Numbered from the stretch's first letter, positions 39,831 to 51,835 are shown. The stretch: DNA of 64,000 nt from Luidia sarsii (GCA_949987565.1 OX465101.1:26583396-26647395); one strand, 5' to 3'. The notes: generated by a model from the letters alone, not told the origin. Translations and numbers: made by a program.

Positions 39831-42800
39831 CGTTCCGGCTTCCCAATGGAGGCAGTAAAGTGCTTGTTGCCCCTCTCAAAGACAACGTTCTGTGTCTCGA
39901 ATATGTCAAGGAGAGGGGTAATTTGAAGCCCGTGGCCAGGGAAGTGCAGTTTATTTACTGTAATCCAGGTACGTCCCCGAGTAACTTGCGCTGAAAATGA
40001 TTTTCTTTATTGCCGGCAACGGCATTCTTCTTGCAAACTCTATTTCGCCGCTTCCTACTCCGATTTGCCAATTTTCATTATGTGATGCCGACTGGTGTCA
40101 GCGTAAACATCATCAGGAACAAACCCCAGCAAAATAAATTTAGACAAAACAGAGCAAGAATTAGTTAGAGCTACCTCCATCCATGGTTAGAGTTAAGTAA
40201 GAATAGTAAGAAGGCTGGCATGACCATCGTAATGAAAAATGGCCATTCAGAGCATAGATAGAGCAAGCCTTACTCTATGATCAGAGTAAGGGAACGGCAA
40301 AATATCAAATAATTCCCTTTGTTTAATCAGTGGATGAACCAGCCTGTGAAATGTTACTTGTTTGGCAGCTGGAACGGTTCGTTTCAGCAAAATCCTTTTT
40401 ATTCAGAGCATTTTACTGACAGTGAGGCAGAATTGAGCTGAGAGGGGATAGGGCTTATATTTGCAGACTGTAGCAATCATCAATTAATGATTTAAACTCA
40501 TTGCATTAAATTGATGATCTCAACCCTTCACAATCACATGCTTCGAGCCTTTGACTTTGAGAAAGGTCCTAGTACTACTAGTACATGTAACTAGTACTAG
40601 TACTGTACTACTAACAAGTCCTACCTACTACTACTAACTACTACTAGGATCGAAACATCAGGTCCTCTTAATTTTTGATATTCACCTTTTGGTCATTTTA
40701 GTCAGTTGCAGTTTGCAAAATTGCAACATTGTTGCACATTAGTTTAGAAACTAGAAAGGATTACATTTTTTTTATTTCTTTAAGGTTGACATAATGTAAT
40801 ATCACAGGTAGTGTCTGTTAGTAATGTAGTAATGTTATTGTAATTTTAATAAGGGAATCTGATTCTGATTCGTCTCAGATGATGCAGAGTTGGTGTCCAT
40901 CAGTGCCTTCACCAAGCAACCTGAATCCACTGGTTTAGTCGTCGGCATCACCTTCACAAAAGTACGCTGTCAGGGGTGTCCCTGCTCCCAAACCTTCCCT
41001 CAATCCTTGAGAGTCTTGGGGAGGGGAGAGGGTGAGGGTTGAAGGATTTTGAAGGATTGAGGAAGTATAGGCAAAGTCAATGGCTGATTTATAATTTCTT
41101 TAACTGGGGGGGGGGGGGACCTGTAAGTCTTGAGTTAAGCTCTGCGGTGTTTATGCTGTTCTGAGTTTTCTTCTCTGTAGTCTGAGAAATGCTCCTCACT
41201 TTCGATCTGTCTGTGATTTGGTTGCAGGATGACGGCAGTGACAAACCCAGTCACTACTTCAACATCTACTATCCGTGGGAGAAAAATGCCGACTTCAACT
41301 TGGATACTAACTCGCGTGAGTGCTTGCGGTTCCAACTTCAGAAATTTCAAGGGAGAAATGTTCACTTGGCTTTGCAGTTAAGGGCAACGTTTAATAAGCT
41401 CAATGCTCTGAGGTAAACCTGAATGAAACTGGAATGTAGTCCCTACCGATATATGGTTAAATGCTTCTGATTGGCACCCCCACATCCCGGCAAAGATAGT
41501 TGTCTATTTGTTGAATAGTTCAGGGCTGGTACGTTAAACCAGCATCTAGGGTCCACTATGATATTTTCTTAGTGATTATTTACTAGTCTTTGCCCCCACC
41601 CAGCAAAGACTAGTTGACTACGTATTTGGGAGGCCACCATCTAAGGGCTGAATAGCCCAGATGAGAAGAGCACTGGCATGCAAAACCAGAGGTCTCGGGT
41701 TCATGTCCCAGTCCAGTCAAAGTTTTCTTTGCCTTTTTTTTCAATTTATTCAAAAATGTTTTTCATTGATTTGTTAGTTAATCGTAGTTAATCGTTTCTC
41801 TTTCCTTTGCTTGTTTTTTTTTTATATCAAGCTTTGATACTGAGCAGGAAATCATAGAAAATTTGTAAAAATCCGCAGAAAAATTGGACTAGACTGGAAC
41901 TTGAGCCCTGGCCTCTTAACCGGCCTTCCGGAACAAGAAATGAGAGGGCCTGATTATTTGATTCTTGCGCAGGACCTTTCACAAAAGCTGTGTATTGAGA
42001 ACGCTCCTGCTCACAATCGGAAGGTCCTACTGGGGTACCGTACTGCAACGACTTTTCAATTAATTGGGCTTCTATTATTTTTTTCCCGTCCACAGAGGCA
42101 TGGAATAACATTGAGCATCTCCTTGACTTCATTCCTTACTATTTGTGCCACACAGAGTGAGTTGCTTCCAAAGCTTTGGAATCCTACAATAAATTTCAGA
42201 CTTAAAGAGTGTGTCTTTCTGAACGTCTGCTTTATTTCTCTAAATTGTTTAAATTTCTGTCAAAATTTAGTGGGCCTGACGTTTTGCTCCTCGCAGGACC
42301 TTTCTCAAAGGAAGGTCCTGCTAGGATCAAAACGTCAGGCCCACTCAATTTTGATAGTTGCATGTTGGTAACTTTAGTCAGTAAGCAGTTTGCAACATTT
42401 TTGTATACCTATTGCTCTAAATTTTTGTCAATTTAAATCGCTGTTCGAAGATTTGACGTACAAATCTCACAAACTTAGGAGGGCCTGACATTTTTATTCT
42501 GGCAGGACCTCGCAGGACCTTTCTCAGAGGCAGACAGACTGCTGTAAGGCCCCTCGGACTTTATGGTACGCTTCAATTTTGGAGAATTGTGTCTTCTTTT
42601 TCTCGCAGCATCATCCAAGACGGACAGAGAGACACCGTGTTCCTGCTGACGGGAGGGGACTGCAAAGTCCACCTATTCAAAGAGGTGAGGATGTGGAGTC
42701 TTTCAAAAATGTCGCAGACTGCTTTCCGACTTAAATGATCTGAAGTATATGCCAAAGAGTCAAGTCTTTGAACACTCCTTTGAATCTTATCCACTTTGCC

Positions 42801-45800
42801 ATTTTCCTCCGTACGCAAAATCTTCCATTAAGCGCAGAAATTTCGTGCTAGCTCCTTAAGCGCCGAATTGCTTACGCGATCCATAAAATGAATTTTTCTC
42901 TTACAGCAGAACCATGAAACGGGGCCCAGGACCTGTCCCAAGTAGAGTTAATTCTGACTTTTGGAAAGCTCTCTCTTGGGTCGAAAAATGTCAGCCCCTC
43001 TAAATCGTTGACTTCTCAGAGGCATAATTAATTCCCTTTTGGGACAGGTCCTGCCAGGATCAAAACGTCAGGCCCTCTAAATTCCTGAGATTTCACGTCC
43101 AAATGACCAAGATTCTTTCACACTCTGGATTGATTGAGCAGGACAAGGAGTCTTCAAGTCGCTTTTCAGAGCACCCCACCAAAGACCTCTTCCCCGAGTT
43201 TGAGGACCTGCCCAGCATGTAAGTTACTCTCACCGCCTGTAGGGACAGACAAGTGAGAATGGCTTATTTTAGTTCCAGTGTTCTCTTTCCATATAAGTTT
43301 TGTAAAGCAGAGCATCTGTGATTTATTGAATTTGAAATTTCATTGAATGCACGATCTCAGCTTCCTGTGTGTAGATTCTTTGCCATCATGCACATTTGTG
43401 CAGTCAGCACTGAATACTCGGCTTTGCCTGAATTTCTTGCTTTTAAAAAACAACAACAACAACAAAAGTATCTAGCTCAGGTGGGATTGCAAGCCATGAT
43501 TGATGCTTTTGAATTGTCCACGTCTTACTACCACCGAACTGATTGAGGTCACGTGGTGGATTCAGTTTTGTTCATAGGTGGATGCTGCTGTCAATCTTAG
43601 ATTTGCGATGAACGGATTCAATGACAAGTGCAATTCAGTGAGGGTTTGCCCTTCCCAGACAGGCACTGCTAGCTGCACACCGGGGAAGGGCAAGCATCCA
43701 TTAGAATGGAAGCGCTTAATGCTCACCATCGTACTCATTACTTTCCCCTCTGGTTTTTGGTGTGCATGTGTTTTGTCCATAGTGCCCTGTGGCTGAGCTG
43801 TCAATTGCTGCCCAACAACAGACGCCTTACAGCGGTTGGCTGCCAGAACGGTTACATAAGACTCTCACTCATCTCCAGTCGAGGAGATTGTAAGCACATG
43901 GTCCCCCCCCCCTGTAAATACATGTACATTGCCAAAGGCATTACATCCCAAAGTCAACACGGCACACCTATGGGAAAGCGAATCATTCTTTAACAGTGCT
44001 TAGCTACTTACTGTCTTGAAAATCTTGTTAAAAGCCATCAAACGTAGGGTTTCGGGGAAATACAAATAACCACAGCGACCACTCTCACTGCTAAGTGTGT
44101 ATGATGTAGCAAAGCAGAATAGAATTGAAGATGACTTGGTAGAAGAAGTCACAACGCTCCGTTTTTTTAACATCAAATCCTTGCAGACAGAGATGTTGTA
44201 GCGACTTGGGAGTTACAGCACGATAGTGCCATCACCTGTGTCAAGCTGTTCCAGAACCACACACCGGTCAGCACCCCCTCTGCACTACCACCTGAGGCCG
44301 AGAAGGAGAGAGAGGAGAGGGAGGAGGAGGAAGCGGAGTCTGCCAGTGGCCCAGGGTCCAGGGAGTGGCACCTCCTTGTGACAAGTGCCTTGGAGGTTGC
44401 TGTTGTATACCGGTATGTAAGACCATAGACGTGATATGTGTCGAGGAGAAAGTTTTCAACAGGGGTTTGCCCTGCTCAGCGCATTGTTGTCGTAGATGAG
44501 TCATAAAATCGAGAATCTTGAGTCTGAGAGGTTGAGTCATCTTTGAATCAAACATTATAGCAATAGGCCAACTTGAATATTTTAGTATTAATGGCCTACT
44601 CACATAGTACATGTACATCCAATTAGATAGTACACCACTGAGGAAAACTTTACATCAACTCATGTGCCCAATACCCCCGAAAGGTGTCTGCAAACTCCGT
44701 CAAGTCGAGTCCAGGCCCAAGTCCGAGCCAGTTGGTCAGAGTCCGAGTTTGATGCAATTCAATTCAATTCAATTCAACTTTATTATCCCATCGGGGAAAT
44801 TCATTGCATTTTTACACACAAAAAAAAAAAACTAGGGACGTGGTGCACAGCGGCCTGCAGCGGCAATTGGTGCTGCCCAACAGCGACGCCTTTGACTGCA
44901 CCCTGTGCGCCTGCGTGGCCGACGTGGACTGGGACGCCCAGAACGAGATCCTGCTGGGCACCTACGGACAGGTGATGCGACTCTCGCCCGCTTCTATTAT
45001 GCCTAGAACAGTTTTGCTGTGACACGGCGTACGATTAAGCTCATGTCGTGGGGTTAAAGTTGACAGTCTGTGGTGACAGCTCGCAAGTCATCTCTTTTAA
45101 GGCGGATTCTGGCTCTGAAAAGAGCCGGTAACTCAGGGTTGCGGGCAGTGTGTACTCTGCCCGTCGTTGGGAGACTGCTGGTTGTATGATTGTCATGAGG
45201 ACTGAGAGGCTCAACATTTAGGAAAGCATTAGGGTCTTGGTACGTCACATGTCACTGTACCTAAAGCCCATGATGACCAGCCCACCTCACTGCTTCACAG
45301 TCTCCACTTGATGGACCCGAGAAAACTGTTTTTTTGAAATGTTAAGTCCCTTTGGTTCTTGTCAGAGCCGCACAAACTTTAAAAAAAGAAAAAGAGATTA
45401 TTTGTACATTTTTTTTCCTTGACTAACTTTGAAGCAGGATCACACAAATCTTAATGCACACCAAACCCGCGATTTTTTTTGTTTTTTGGGGGGGGTGGGG
45501 GAGATGAAAAATACTGACATGACAGCAACGTCATCTCTGTCAGCTGTTCACCTCTTCCCCACCTCATCCGCTTCAAACAGATAAGTGCGTGCCCGCTGCC
45601 TCTCAGTCCACCAACCTTGCCCACCCCCCTTTGCCTCTCAAACCGAATGCAGGAGCTGCTGTGCTACAAGTTCTTCTCCGGGGAGGATCTGAAGAGGACG
45701 GAAGCCGATGGCCGATGGGGCCCAGAGGCGGCGGAGGCAGAGGGCGCTGACACAGGCGTGGAGACAGAGGCGACAACGGCGGCGGCGGCGGCGAACGAGG

Positions 45801-46118
45801 AGGAAGGAAACGGAGAGGGAGAGGCGGCTGCCGTGGCGATGGATGGCTCATCATCATGCAGAGGAGTCTGGGAGCCGGACGCCATGGAGGGCCTTGCCTC
45901 TGGCTCCCCATATGCCGAGGGGCCGGCCAACGTGGCCGCTGTGACCGCCAGTCCAGGGGAGTACCGTCTGGCCTGGAGTCGCAGCTTTGCCCATCCCATC
46001 TTGGCCATGAAGTACGTGGACCTCATGTCGGATGGCCTGTATGAGCTCATTCTACTCTCGCTCAAAGGAGTTCACATCCTACAAGTGGGTATTATCTCTG
46101 TCTCTGTCTCTGTCTGTC

Positions 46119-46150
<32 letters not shown>

Positions 46151-47066
46151 GTTTCTCTAAGGCATTTCGGAGTGAATAGTAATGTACACGTGTGGGTAAT
46201 TCCATGAATCAGGGGTCCAATTTGTGATATGTTGTGATTAATTGATTTGTGATATGTTGGTGTTCCAACTTGCATACATGAAACCATTCAGCTTTCCTGC
46301 ATGTGATATTATAACAACGTAATGAACCATTTTGTAGATTGAACAGTATGTTTCACAGTACAGTAACAGTATAATATCCCTGAGGAAAGCTGAATGGTTT
46401 CATGGACCCCCCCCCCCCCCCCCCGATTTATGGAATTCCCCCTGTATGGATGTGTCATGCATGAGTAACTTACATTTGGTGAAAAGTATTGGTCTTTTCC
46501 ATTTTGTATCTCATTTTGTATGTATCATACACAAGGGGCCATATCTCGGCGTAGGTGCCCACCATTCCTATTTTGGAGGAATCTTTTTCCTCTTTTTGGG
46601 GGGGTCAAAACTTTTACAAGCTCTTGACAACAGATTCCGAAATTTGGCTTGGAAATACACGTGCATTTTTATGTAGTTTGCTCTGTGATTCCTCTTCTTT
46701 TAGCGGGAGTGTTTCTAATTTCCTTTAAAATAGGTTGGCAGCTGTGCCTCAGTTAGAAAGCTTGTTGATTCAGCTCTCTGATGATTCACGACATGTGGAA
46801 ACTGTGGTCAAGCACTTGGCTCTGCAATACCCATGACCTTGCAACGAGCGAGGGAAATGAAACTGTAGCTCAAGCCCCCCGGCCCTAAGCCTCGGTTTGG
46901 TAAAGGGCCACAGTAGTGCACGATAAACATAGGCTGTGTGTTCCCCCTCCCCCCCCCTCCCCCACCACCTCCACCTTTGCAGCATGACTTAGAAGAAGCG
47001 ACGCGCATCTGCGAGGAGCGGCTGGGTGCTGTCCATCCCCACTCGTCACGTCCAGACTCTAGGTGA
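39755..47066 (+). CDS. KPTN: Kaptin, KICSTOR complex subunit, eleven exons
   Basis: Exons: 39755-39968, 40879-40961, 41228-41315, 42096-42156, 42609-42684, 43142-43218, 43783-43889, 44187-44412, 44836-44971, 45653-46084 and 46983-47066 (TGA). Phases agree throughout, giving 527 residues against 436 in human. Recognisable blocks: SKQSNVYGLTSFRL near the start, REVQFIY, TGLVVGITFTK, DTVFLLTGGDCKVHLFKE, RRLTAVGCQNGYIRL, LPNSDAFDCTLCACVADVDWD, LLGTYGQELLCYKFF and DGLYELILLSLKGVHILQ. Family knowledge: beta-propeller protein that with ITFG2, SZT2 and C12orf66 holds GATOR1 at the lysosome and restrains mTORC1; first described as actin-associated. The extra length is a Glu/Ala/Gly-rich insert after YKFF in exon 10 (about 85 residues) and an acidic stretch in exon 8. 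The exon 9 acceptor has an A-run instead of pyrimidines. Start ATG 39755 is the first in frame. Confidence 0.95.
40547..40735 (+). repeat. Penelope-like arm whose hairpin loop has expanded
   Basis: TTGAGAAAGGTCCTAG begins normally, and CTAGGATCGAAACATCAGG ends normally. In place of the 3-base loop there are about 80 bases of TAC/TAG-type repeat (TACTAGTAC, CTACTACTACTAAC). The tail TCATTTTAGTCAGTTGCAGT follows. It lies in KPTN intron 1. Confidence 0.8.
41583..41733 (+). repeat. tRNA-like SINE (family A), clearest copy
   Basis: CCCCCACCCAGCAAAGACTAG, then GGGAGGCCACCATCTAAGGG, then a tRNA-like body with TAGCCCAGATGAGAAGAGCA and box B GGGTTCATGTCC, then CCAGTCAAAGTTTTCTTTGC. It is in KPTN intron 3. 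The copy at 51122-51283 is in the other orientation. Confidence 0.75.
42262..42410. repeat. Penelope-like arm repeat, tight head-to-head pair
   Basis: GGGCCTGACGTTTTGCTCC and GCAGGACCTTTCTCAAAGG run directly into GAAGGTCCTGCTAGGATC and AAAACGTCAGGCCC, so the two arms share their inner end. The tail GTCAGTAAGCAGTTTGCAAC ends the right arm. In KPTN intron 4. Confidence 0.85.
42473..42540 (-). repeat. Penelope-like arm repeat, single minus arm
   Basis: AGGAGGGCCTGACATTTTTA, then GGCAGGACC (partly doubled) and TTTCTCAGAGGCAGA. It lies about 70 bp before KPTN exon 5. Confidence 0.6.
44757..44835 (-). mobile_element. Short retroposon 3' end against the KPTN exon 9 acceptor
   Basis: On the minus strand it reads AATTTCCCCGATGGGATAATAAAGTT and ends in repeated TTGAA units (44757-44783). 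This is a form common at the 3' ends of CR1/L2-type LINEs and their SINEs. Its other edge is the A-run (44819-44831) directly before the AG of the acceptor. Confidence 0.6.
46093..46151 (+). repeat. TCTG/TC microsatellite next to the KPTN exon 10 donor
   Basis: It starts about 10 bp after the donor at 46085: TCTG units first, then a run of TC. Confidence 0.85.
46195..46440. repeat. Inverted-repeat element in KPTN intron 10 (family F)
   Basis: ATGAAACCATTCAGCTTTCC (46280-46299) is mirrored exactly by GGAAAGCTGAATGGTTTCAT near 46384-46403. Outside these, GTAATTCCATGAATCAGGGG faces CCCCGATTTATGGAATTCCC, with the right side broken by a run of about 18 C. Confidence 0.75.
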
Positions 47067-47160
47067 CGCCAGCAGACAGACCAGGAGACTGGCGACCGAA
47101 TGAGGAGAGAGAGAGAGAGCAAACAAACTCATCACTAAAATGAGAGGCACACTCGTGTAT

Positions 47161-47384
47161 ATTAATGAGGAGGTTTGCGAGGAGACCATGTCAAGGGTTG
47201 CTCTTTTTGTGATCGAGTGTTGTTCTGAAAAGAACTGGGGTGTTTCACTCGACGTTTCGAAAACTGTGCGCTCTGTTCGTCTTCAGAAGAAAGGGTGCGA
47301 CACCCTCCGGCTCTTTTCAGAACCACACTTGCTCGTAAAAGAGCAAGCCTTTGCACGGTGTCACTGCAAACCTCCTCATCATTA
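47161..47384 (-). repeat. Inverted-repeat element, family D, with hammerhead-like core
   Basis: ATTAATGAGGAGGTTTGCG at the left is mirrored by GCAAACCTCCTCATCATTAG at the right. The interior has TTCTGAAAAGAACTGG and CTCTTTTCAGAACCACAC as a second inverted pair. On the minus strand CTGAAGA (47286-47280) and GAAACGTC (47258-47251) flank an imperfect hairpin. Confidence 0.75.
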
Positions 47385-49823
47385 GTGCTTCCACCATGTA
47401 TAGCCTGAAGTCTTATCTGCATACGTGGACTTGATGTGAAAGCATCTTGATGTGGAAGCTCCACCTGGATCACAGCAACCACAGTTGAATCAGAAGTGAG
47501 GTTTGTGGATACACCACGTGGATTGACTCTTTCAGGACGAGATGTCGTTCTGAAAAGAACCGGCGATGAAAGCAGCTTTATGGACAGCGCATAAGGAAGG
47601 ACTGACCAGTTGGGAAAAGCAGTTGGTTGTTAAGTTGTTATTGTTCATTAGTTAAACTAACATGGGTAGCTGTACACATCTTCAGTATCATATGCAAGAG
47701 GGCGTTCGGCTGACAGCCTCATTCCGTTAGGCAAGGCATTTCTGCTGAAGCCAACTTTGGTGCTGAAAGGGCTATACGACATTGTATTCTGATCTTCCAT
47801 ATCCAGCATGCTTTAAGCGATCTGTAGCTCAGATCTACCGATCATGGGGTTTAGGCCCAGCCGCGAGGAGGGGGCAGAGGGGGTCTGCAGTACTTGCACG
47901 CTTAGGGCCAGAGGCTTCATCGCAAGCTTTCCCTCTCCACTCTAGGGTATGCCAGTGAAGGTAGAGTTGGCTTTGTGCTGTTTGATGGGCTGACATGGCA
48001 GCCACAGCTGTAGGCTCCCATCACAGAGCTGAGATGCTTTCAGGTCCATCGGCCCAATGACCAGGGATGATATCAATTTGAAATGTGATGCACAGCATTT
48101 GTTTTGTTTAATTAAGTGTACAATGTAAATAACCTTTATAATATTATTAGAATTATTGCTATTTTCAAACAGAGAAAGGCAAGTCAAACTGAGCCTGGCA
48201 TAATATGTAGGCCCTTTTCCAAAGCCCGGCTTAGGCTTCGGCTCTGGCTTCGTCTCTGTTATTCAAAAGCTGAAAACACAGGTTGGAGTTCTTTGTTGAA
48301 GTTGAAGTTTTGGATTCTTTTTCAAAACGCAGTATTACATTCTGAAACGAAGCCAAAAGCCTCCCATTTTCAGCCTTGTACTTTAAAACGGACAAAAGAA
48401 AGAAATACAAAGCTGGAGCCTGAGCCCAAGCCGGGTTTTGGAAAAGGGCCTAAGCCAGATGTCGTCCATGTCTTTGCTAATTTAGTAACTTGTCACCCCT
48501 ATTAAATAGGGAGCTGTTTTGGGAACTTACTCAAATGTATGCCAATTCCACTAGTTTACTATGTTTGTCAGATGTTTGCTACTTTCAAGGCTGACCTTAA
48601 TTTTGTATTTTGTTGTGTAACTTGTGTGCGTGATAAATCAAGAGGGCCTCACGTTTTGATCCCACCAGAAACAATTCTGTCTTTTAAGAAGATTCAGCAA
48701 GGATAGATTCATCAGACCCTCCGAATGTTTGTGGTTTAGTCTTTCTAGTATCTTGTGCTGTTAGAAAGTACCTTAACAAGAAGTATGGTGCAGACAAATT
48801 TGCACTTATTTTTTCGGAATTTTTCTCGAGTGAATGTTCATAAGAAAGTTATGTCATCATGTATGAAAAACCTGAATTGTTACCTGAAAAAATGAAATGG
48901 AATGTTCATCCAGACTTTTTTCAGAATCTGTCAAAATGTGGGTTTTAATAATTAAGGACATTTATTTTTCATTCTGTAAATCTACTGTGAATTTATTCAT
49001 TAGTAATTTGCAATTTCTTTTTGTATTTTGTACTTTTTTTAGATTATGATGGCCGTCATGTATTTGCATGACGATGCTCTCATGTTAGAGTAGCAAACAA
49101 ACACCTGCAGTTGACATTAATGTTACCCCAAGGAACCTGAAGTACAAAGCCACAGGGCCCATTTTAGTCTCGGCTGAATCTCTCTGAGCGTCAGAAAGTG
49201 GTTGCCTCCGAGTGTGAGTGAGATTCTGCTGCGATTCAAACCCGGATCTCTCAATAAACATGGAAACAAAACTGGCATCCTTTTACTCGACAGAAAAGAA
49301 TCTTGCCTTTCAAATATTACTCATAAGATCCTCAGCACAATATTAATCCTCAGCACAACTGTAAACAAACAAAACGTGCAACAGCTGTAATCCACAAGCA
49401 TCACTGTTCTATCTTATAGGGCAAACTGGAGGTTTAGGTAAACAATTGAAAAGAAAAAAACAAATCCATAAAAACAAATGAGTTATCATTTGGTAAGGCA
49501 TATTTTTCCATCATAATAAAAAAGGTCAACATAATAAACCATTTTCAATTTCCATCTTGTTGGGTACTTGCCTCCCACAGACCACTGAATATTTGGGGGA
49601 GGCAGATTGATAATCAGTGGAATGACTCCCACAAATCCCACAAATCAGGGGGAGATCAATGGGAGATTGTAGCAATGACATGGTCAGGGGGAGACTATTC
49701 CAAATACATGTAATGCCTTTTGTGTTGGGTCATTACCTGTTTTGTCTGTTCACTTGCCCTCTAATCCATTCCAGTAATCCACAAATCAACCTTTTTGCAT
49801 CTGGCCAACTTACTTTCTAAGGC

Positions 49824-50260
49824 CTAAGGCCTGGGACATAGGCCGTAAACAAGTCGCCACCAGGTACGATCCTGAGCAAGTGCTTCCTGTTGTACCAATG
49901 TATGGTCCATTTTCTTCATCTCTGCTTCTACGTCTCTCCTCCAACTGTTCCGTGGCCGTCCTCTCTTCCTCCTATCCTGTGGATTCCAAGAGAGTGACTC
50001 CCTGGTGATGTGTGGTTTGGCTTTTCTTACAGTATGACCTGTCCGTCTCCATCGTCTCTGGAGGATTTCTTTATCTATCGGCTTTTGCTTTGTCCTCTGC
50101 AATAACTCCTGATTACTTATGGTGTCGGGCCAATAGACATTGAGTATTTTTTCTAAGGCTGTTAATCAAAAAAGGTCTGTAACTTCTTGGTATTACCACA
50201 GTTGTCCTCCAGGTCTCAGCACCATATCTTCTTCTCCTCGAGTCCTTTCCTTTAATTAAA
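49824..50260 (-). pseudogene. LINE reverse transcriptase C-terminal fragment
   Basis: The minus strand reads YGAETWRTTVV, then RPFLINSLRKILNVYWPDTI, and in the next open piece RRWRRTGHTVRKA, RRKRGRPRNSWRRDVEAEMK and QDRTWWRLVYGLCPRP to a stop. This is the thumb and C-terminal region common to many non-LTR retrotransposons (YG.ETW..T, W.G, RGRP...W). The frame is broken once near 50100. Confidence 0.8.
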
Positions 50261-50274
50261 CTCGACCTAACAAA

Positions 50275-50740
50275 AACTGGACGCAGGCGACACCATTAGG
50301 CGTGAGTGTAGTGAGATCAGCTTGGGTATACAGGGATTGGGCAGAAGTGGGCATTCCAGGAGATGACTCGTGGTCTCCTTTCCACATTCACATAACTGAT
50401 TGACCTTCATTGTTAAAACCCCATTTGGCCATTAGGGCTAAGCACCATACAGTAGGACCGATTTAACGATGGAGTTGAATATGCATAGCTTGGTCTTTGT
50501 GGAGAGAATGGTACATCACCATATGTTGTTTAGCTGATGGAATGCTGTGCTTACTTTGCCTGTCCTGATCATAATGTCTGCATCAGTCCCACCTTGCTTG
50601 TCTACATTGCTGCCTCAGTATGTGAAGGAATCTACTGCCTACGGAGGTCTATCACCTAATATGATGGATGCTCGTTTTCCCTGTATTGACCTTGATAATC
50701 TGGCTTTTTGCTGAATGAAAGCTCAGTCTAATTAATGGCA
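50275..50740 (-). pseudogene. Second LINE reverse transcriptase remnant
   Basis: On the minus strand one piece reads GGTDADIMIRTGKVSTAFHQ and LCIFNSIVKSVLLYGA, a typical thumb region (KAR.AF..L, NS.VKSVLLYG). Closer to 50280 another reads LCECGKETTSHLLECPLLPN, the Cys/His cluster of a LINE C-terminus. Stops and gaps between show it is dead. It may be a different insertion from the one at 49824-50260. Confidence 0.65.
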
Positions 50741-51121
50741 CAACTTTAATGGATTTGCCACCCACAAACCCTTTGAAGTGCTAGTTAATTGGCTGTTGGA
50801 GATTAAATATTAATGCATGATATAAATAAGTTAGCATTTGTTTGGAATACATAATGATTTTTGATTAAAAAAAGGGCCCCGCTAAGATCAAAACACCCTC
50901 CCAATTTTATTGATAAAAGAAACATAATTAAATCTGAAATTAATTTTCTTTCTTTCTTTCTTTCTTTTTGGCAAGGACTACATGTACATCCTTGCAATTA
51001 CTTTCTGGATTATGTTCATAACACCCTGTATTTGTGCCAGTACTTTAAATAGCTGAAAAGATTAGCAAAGCAAAGGAAACAAAAAGTGGCTGGGATATGT
51101 TGAAACAATTTTGAAAATACC

Positions 51122-51283
51122 AAAGAAAATTTGACTGGACTGGGAGTTGAACCCCAGAACGTTTGATTTTATAATGTACTGGCGTTCTAACCACCTGAGC
51201 TATCCAGCCCATAGATGGCGACCTTCCTAACTAGTCAGCTAGTCATTGCCGAGGTGGGGGTGCCAGTCAGAAGCACTTGACCA
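51122..51283 (-). repeat. tRNA-like SINE (family A)
   Basis: Minus-strand copy. Box B reads GGTTCAACTCC in reverse (GGAGTTGAACCCC on plus), box A is the reverse of ACCTGAGCTATCCAGCCC, and ATAGATGGCGACC, CTAGTCATTGCCGAGG follow as in the other copies. Confidence 0.7.
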
Positions 51284-51747
51284 TTAACTGCTGTATGTCT
51301 CCAAGGATCCCTCCCCCTGCCTGGATGCATTCAACAATTGGGATCACACAGGGCATGCTGCCATTTAAACTTTCAACTAAATGGGTGTGTGTGTGTGTGT
51401 GTGTGTTTGTGTGTGTGTTGGGGGGTATTCCTTCAAATTTTTTACACATCAAATGAACTTACCCCGATATTTGAAGAATTAGATTTTATCCTCAGAAAAG
51501 TGGAAATCCTATAGATTGACTGAACTAAAAGTGCACAAGAATTTGCTTATTTTTTTATCAGAGAAAACTAGCAATTTGAAGAACCGAGTACTTGGCCTAT
51601 ACAAACATGTTACATCGCATGACTTTGATGTTACATGTTACTTCGCTTGACTTTAACTATATCACCGCAATGAACAACCCCTTCATTTCTATTGAATGTT
51701 AAGCTGCTTATACTGGTATACCGGTAGACTAAAATGACTTGAGTAGA

Positions 51748-51835
51748 GGGCTTGACCATGATCACACCAGTGCCTTTCCTTTCTCGAAGGCTTTTGAGAT
51801 ACTGCTAGGATTGAAACGTCAGGCCCTCAACTATT
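51748..51835 (+). repeat. Penelope-like arm pair, diverged
   Basis: A minus-side remnant (GGGCTTGACC, CACACCAGTGCCTTTC) faces CTTTTGAGATACTGCTAGGA and TTGAAACGTCAGGCCCTC. A TATACCGGTA sits just outside on the left, as at other copies. Confidence 0.6.

Noticed and set aside
45603..46065. Minus-strand ORFs of 102 and 133 codons
   Set aside because: Shadows of the GC-rich KPTN exon 10, which has splice sites and family similarity on plus.
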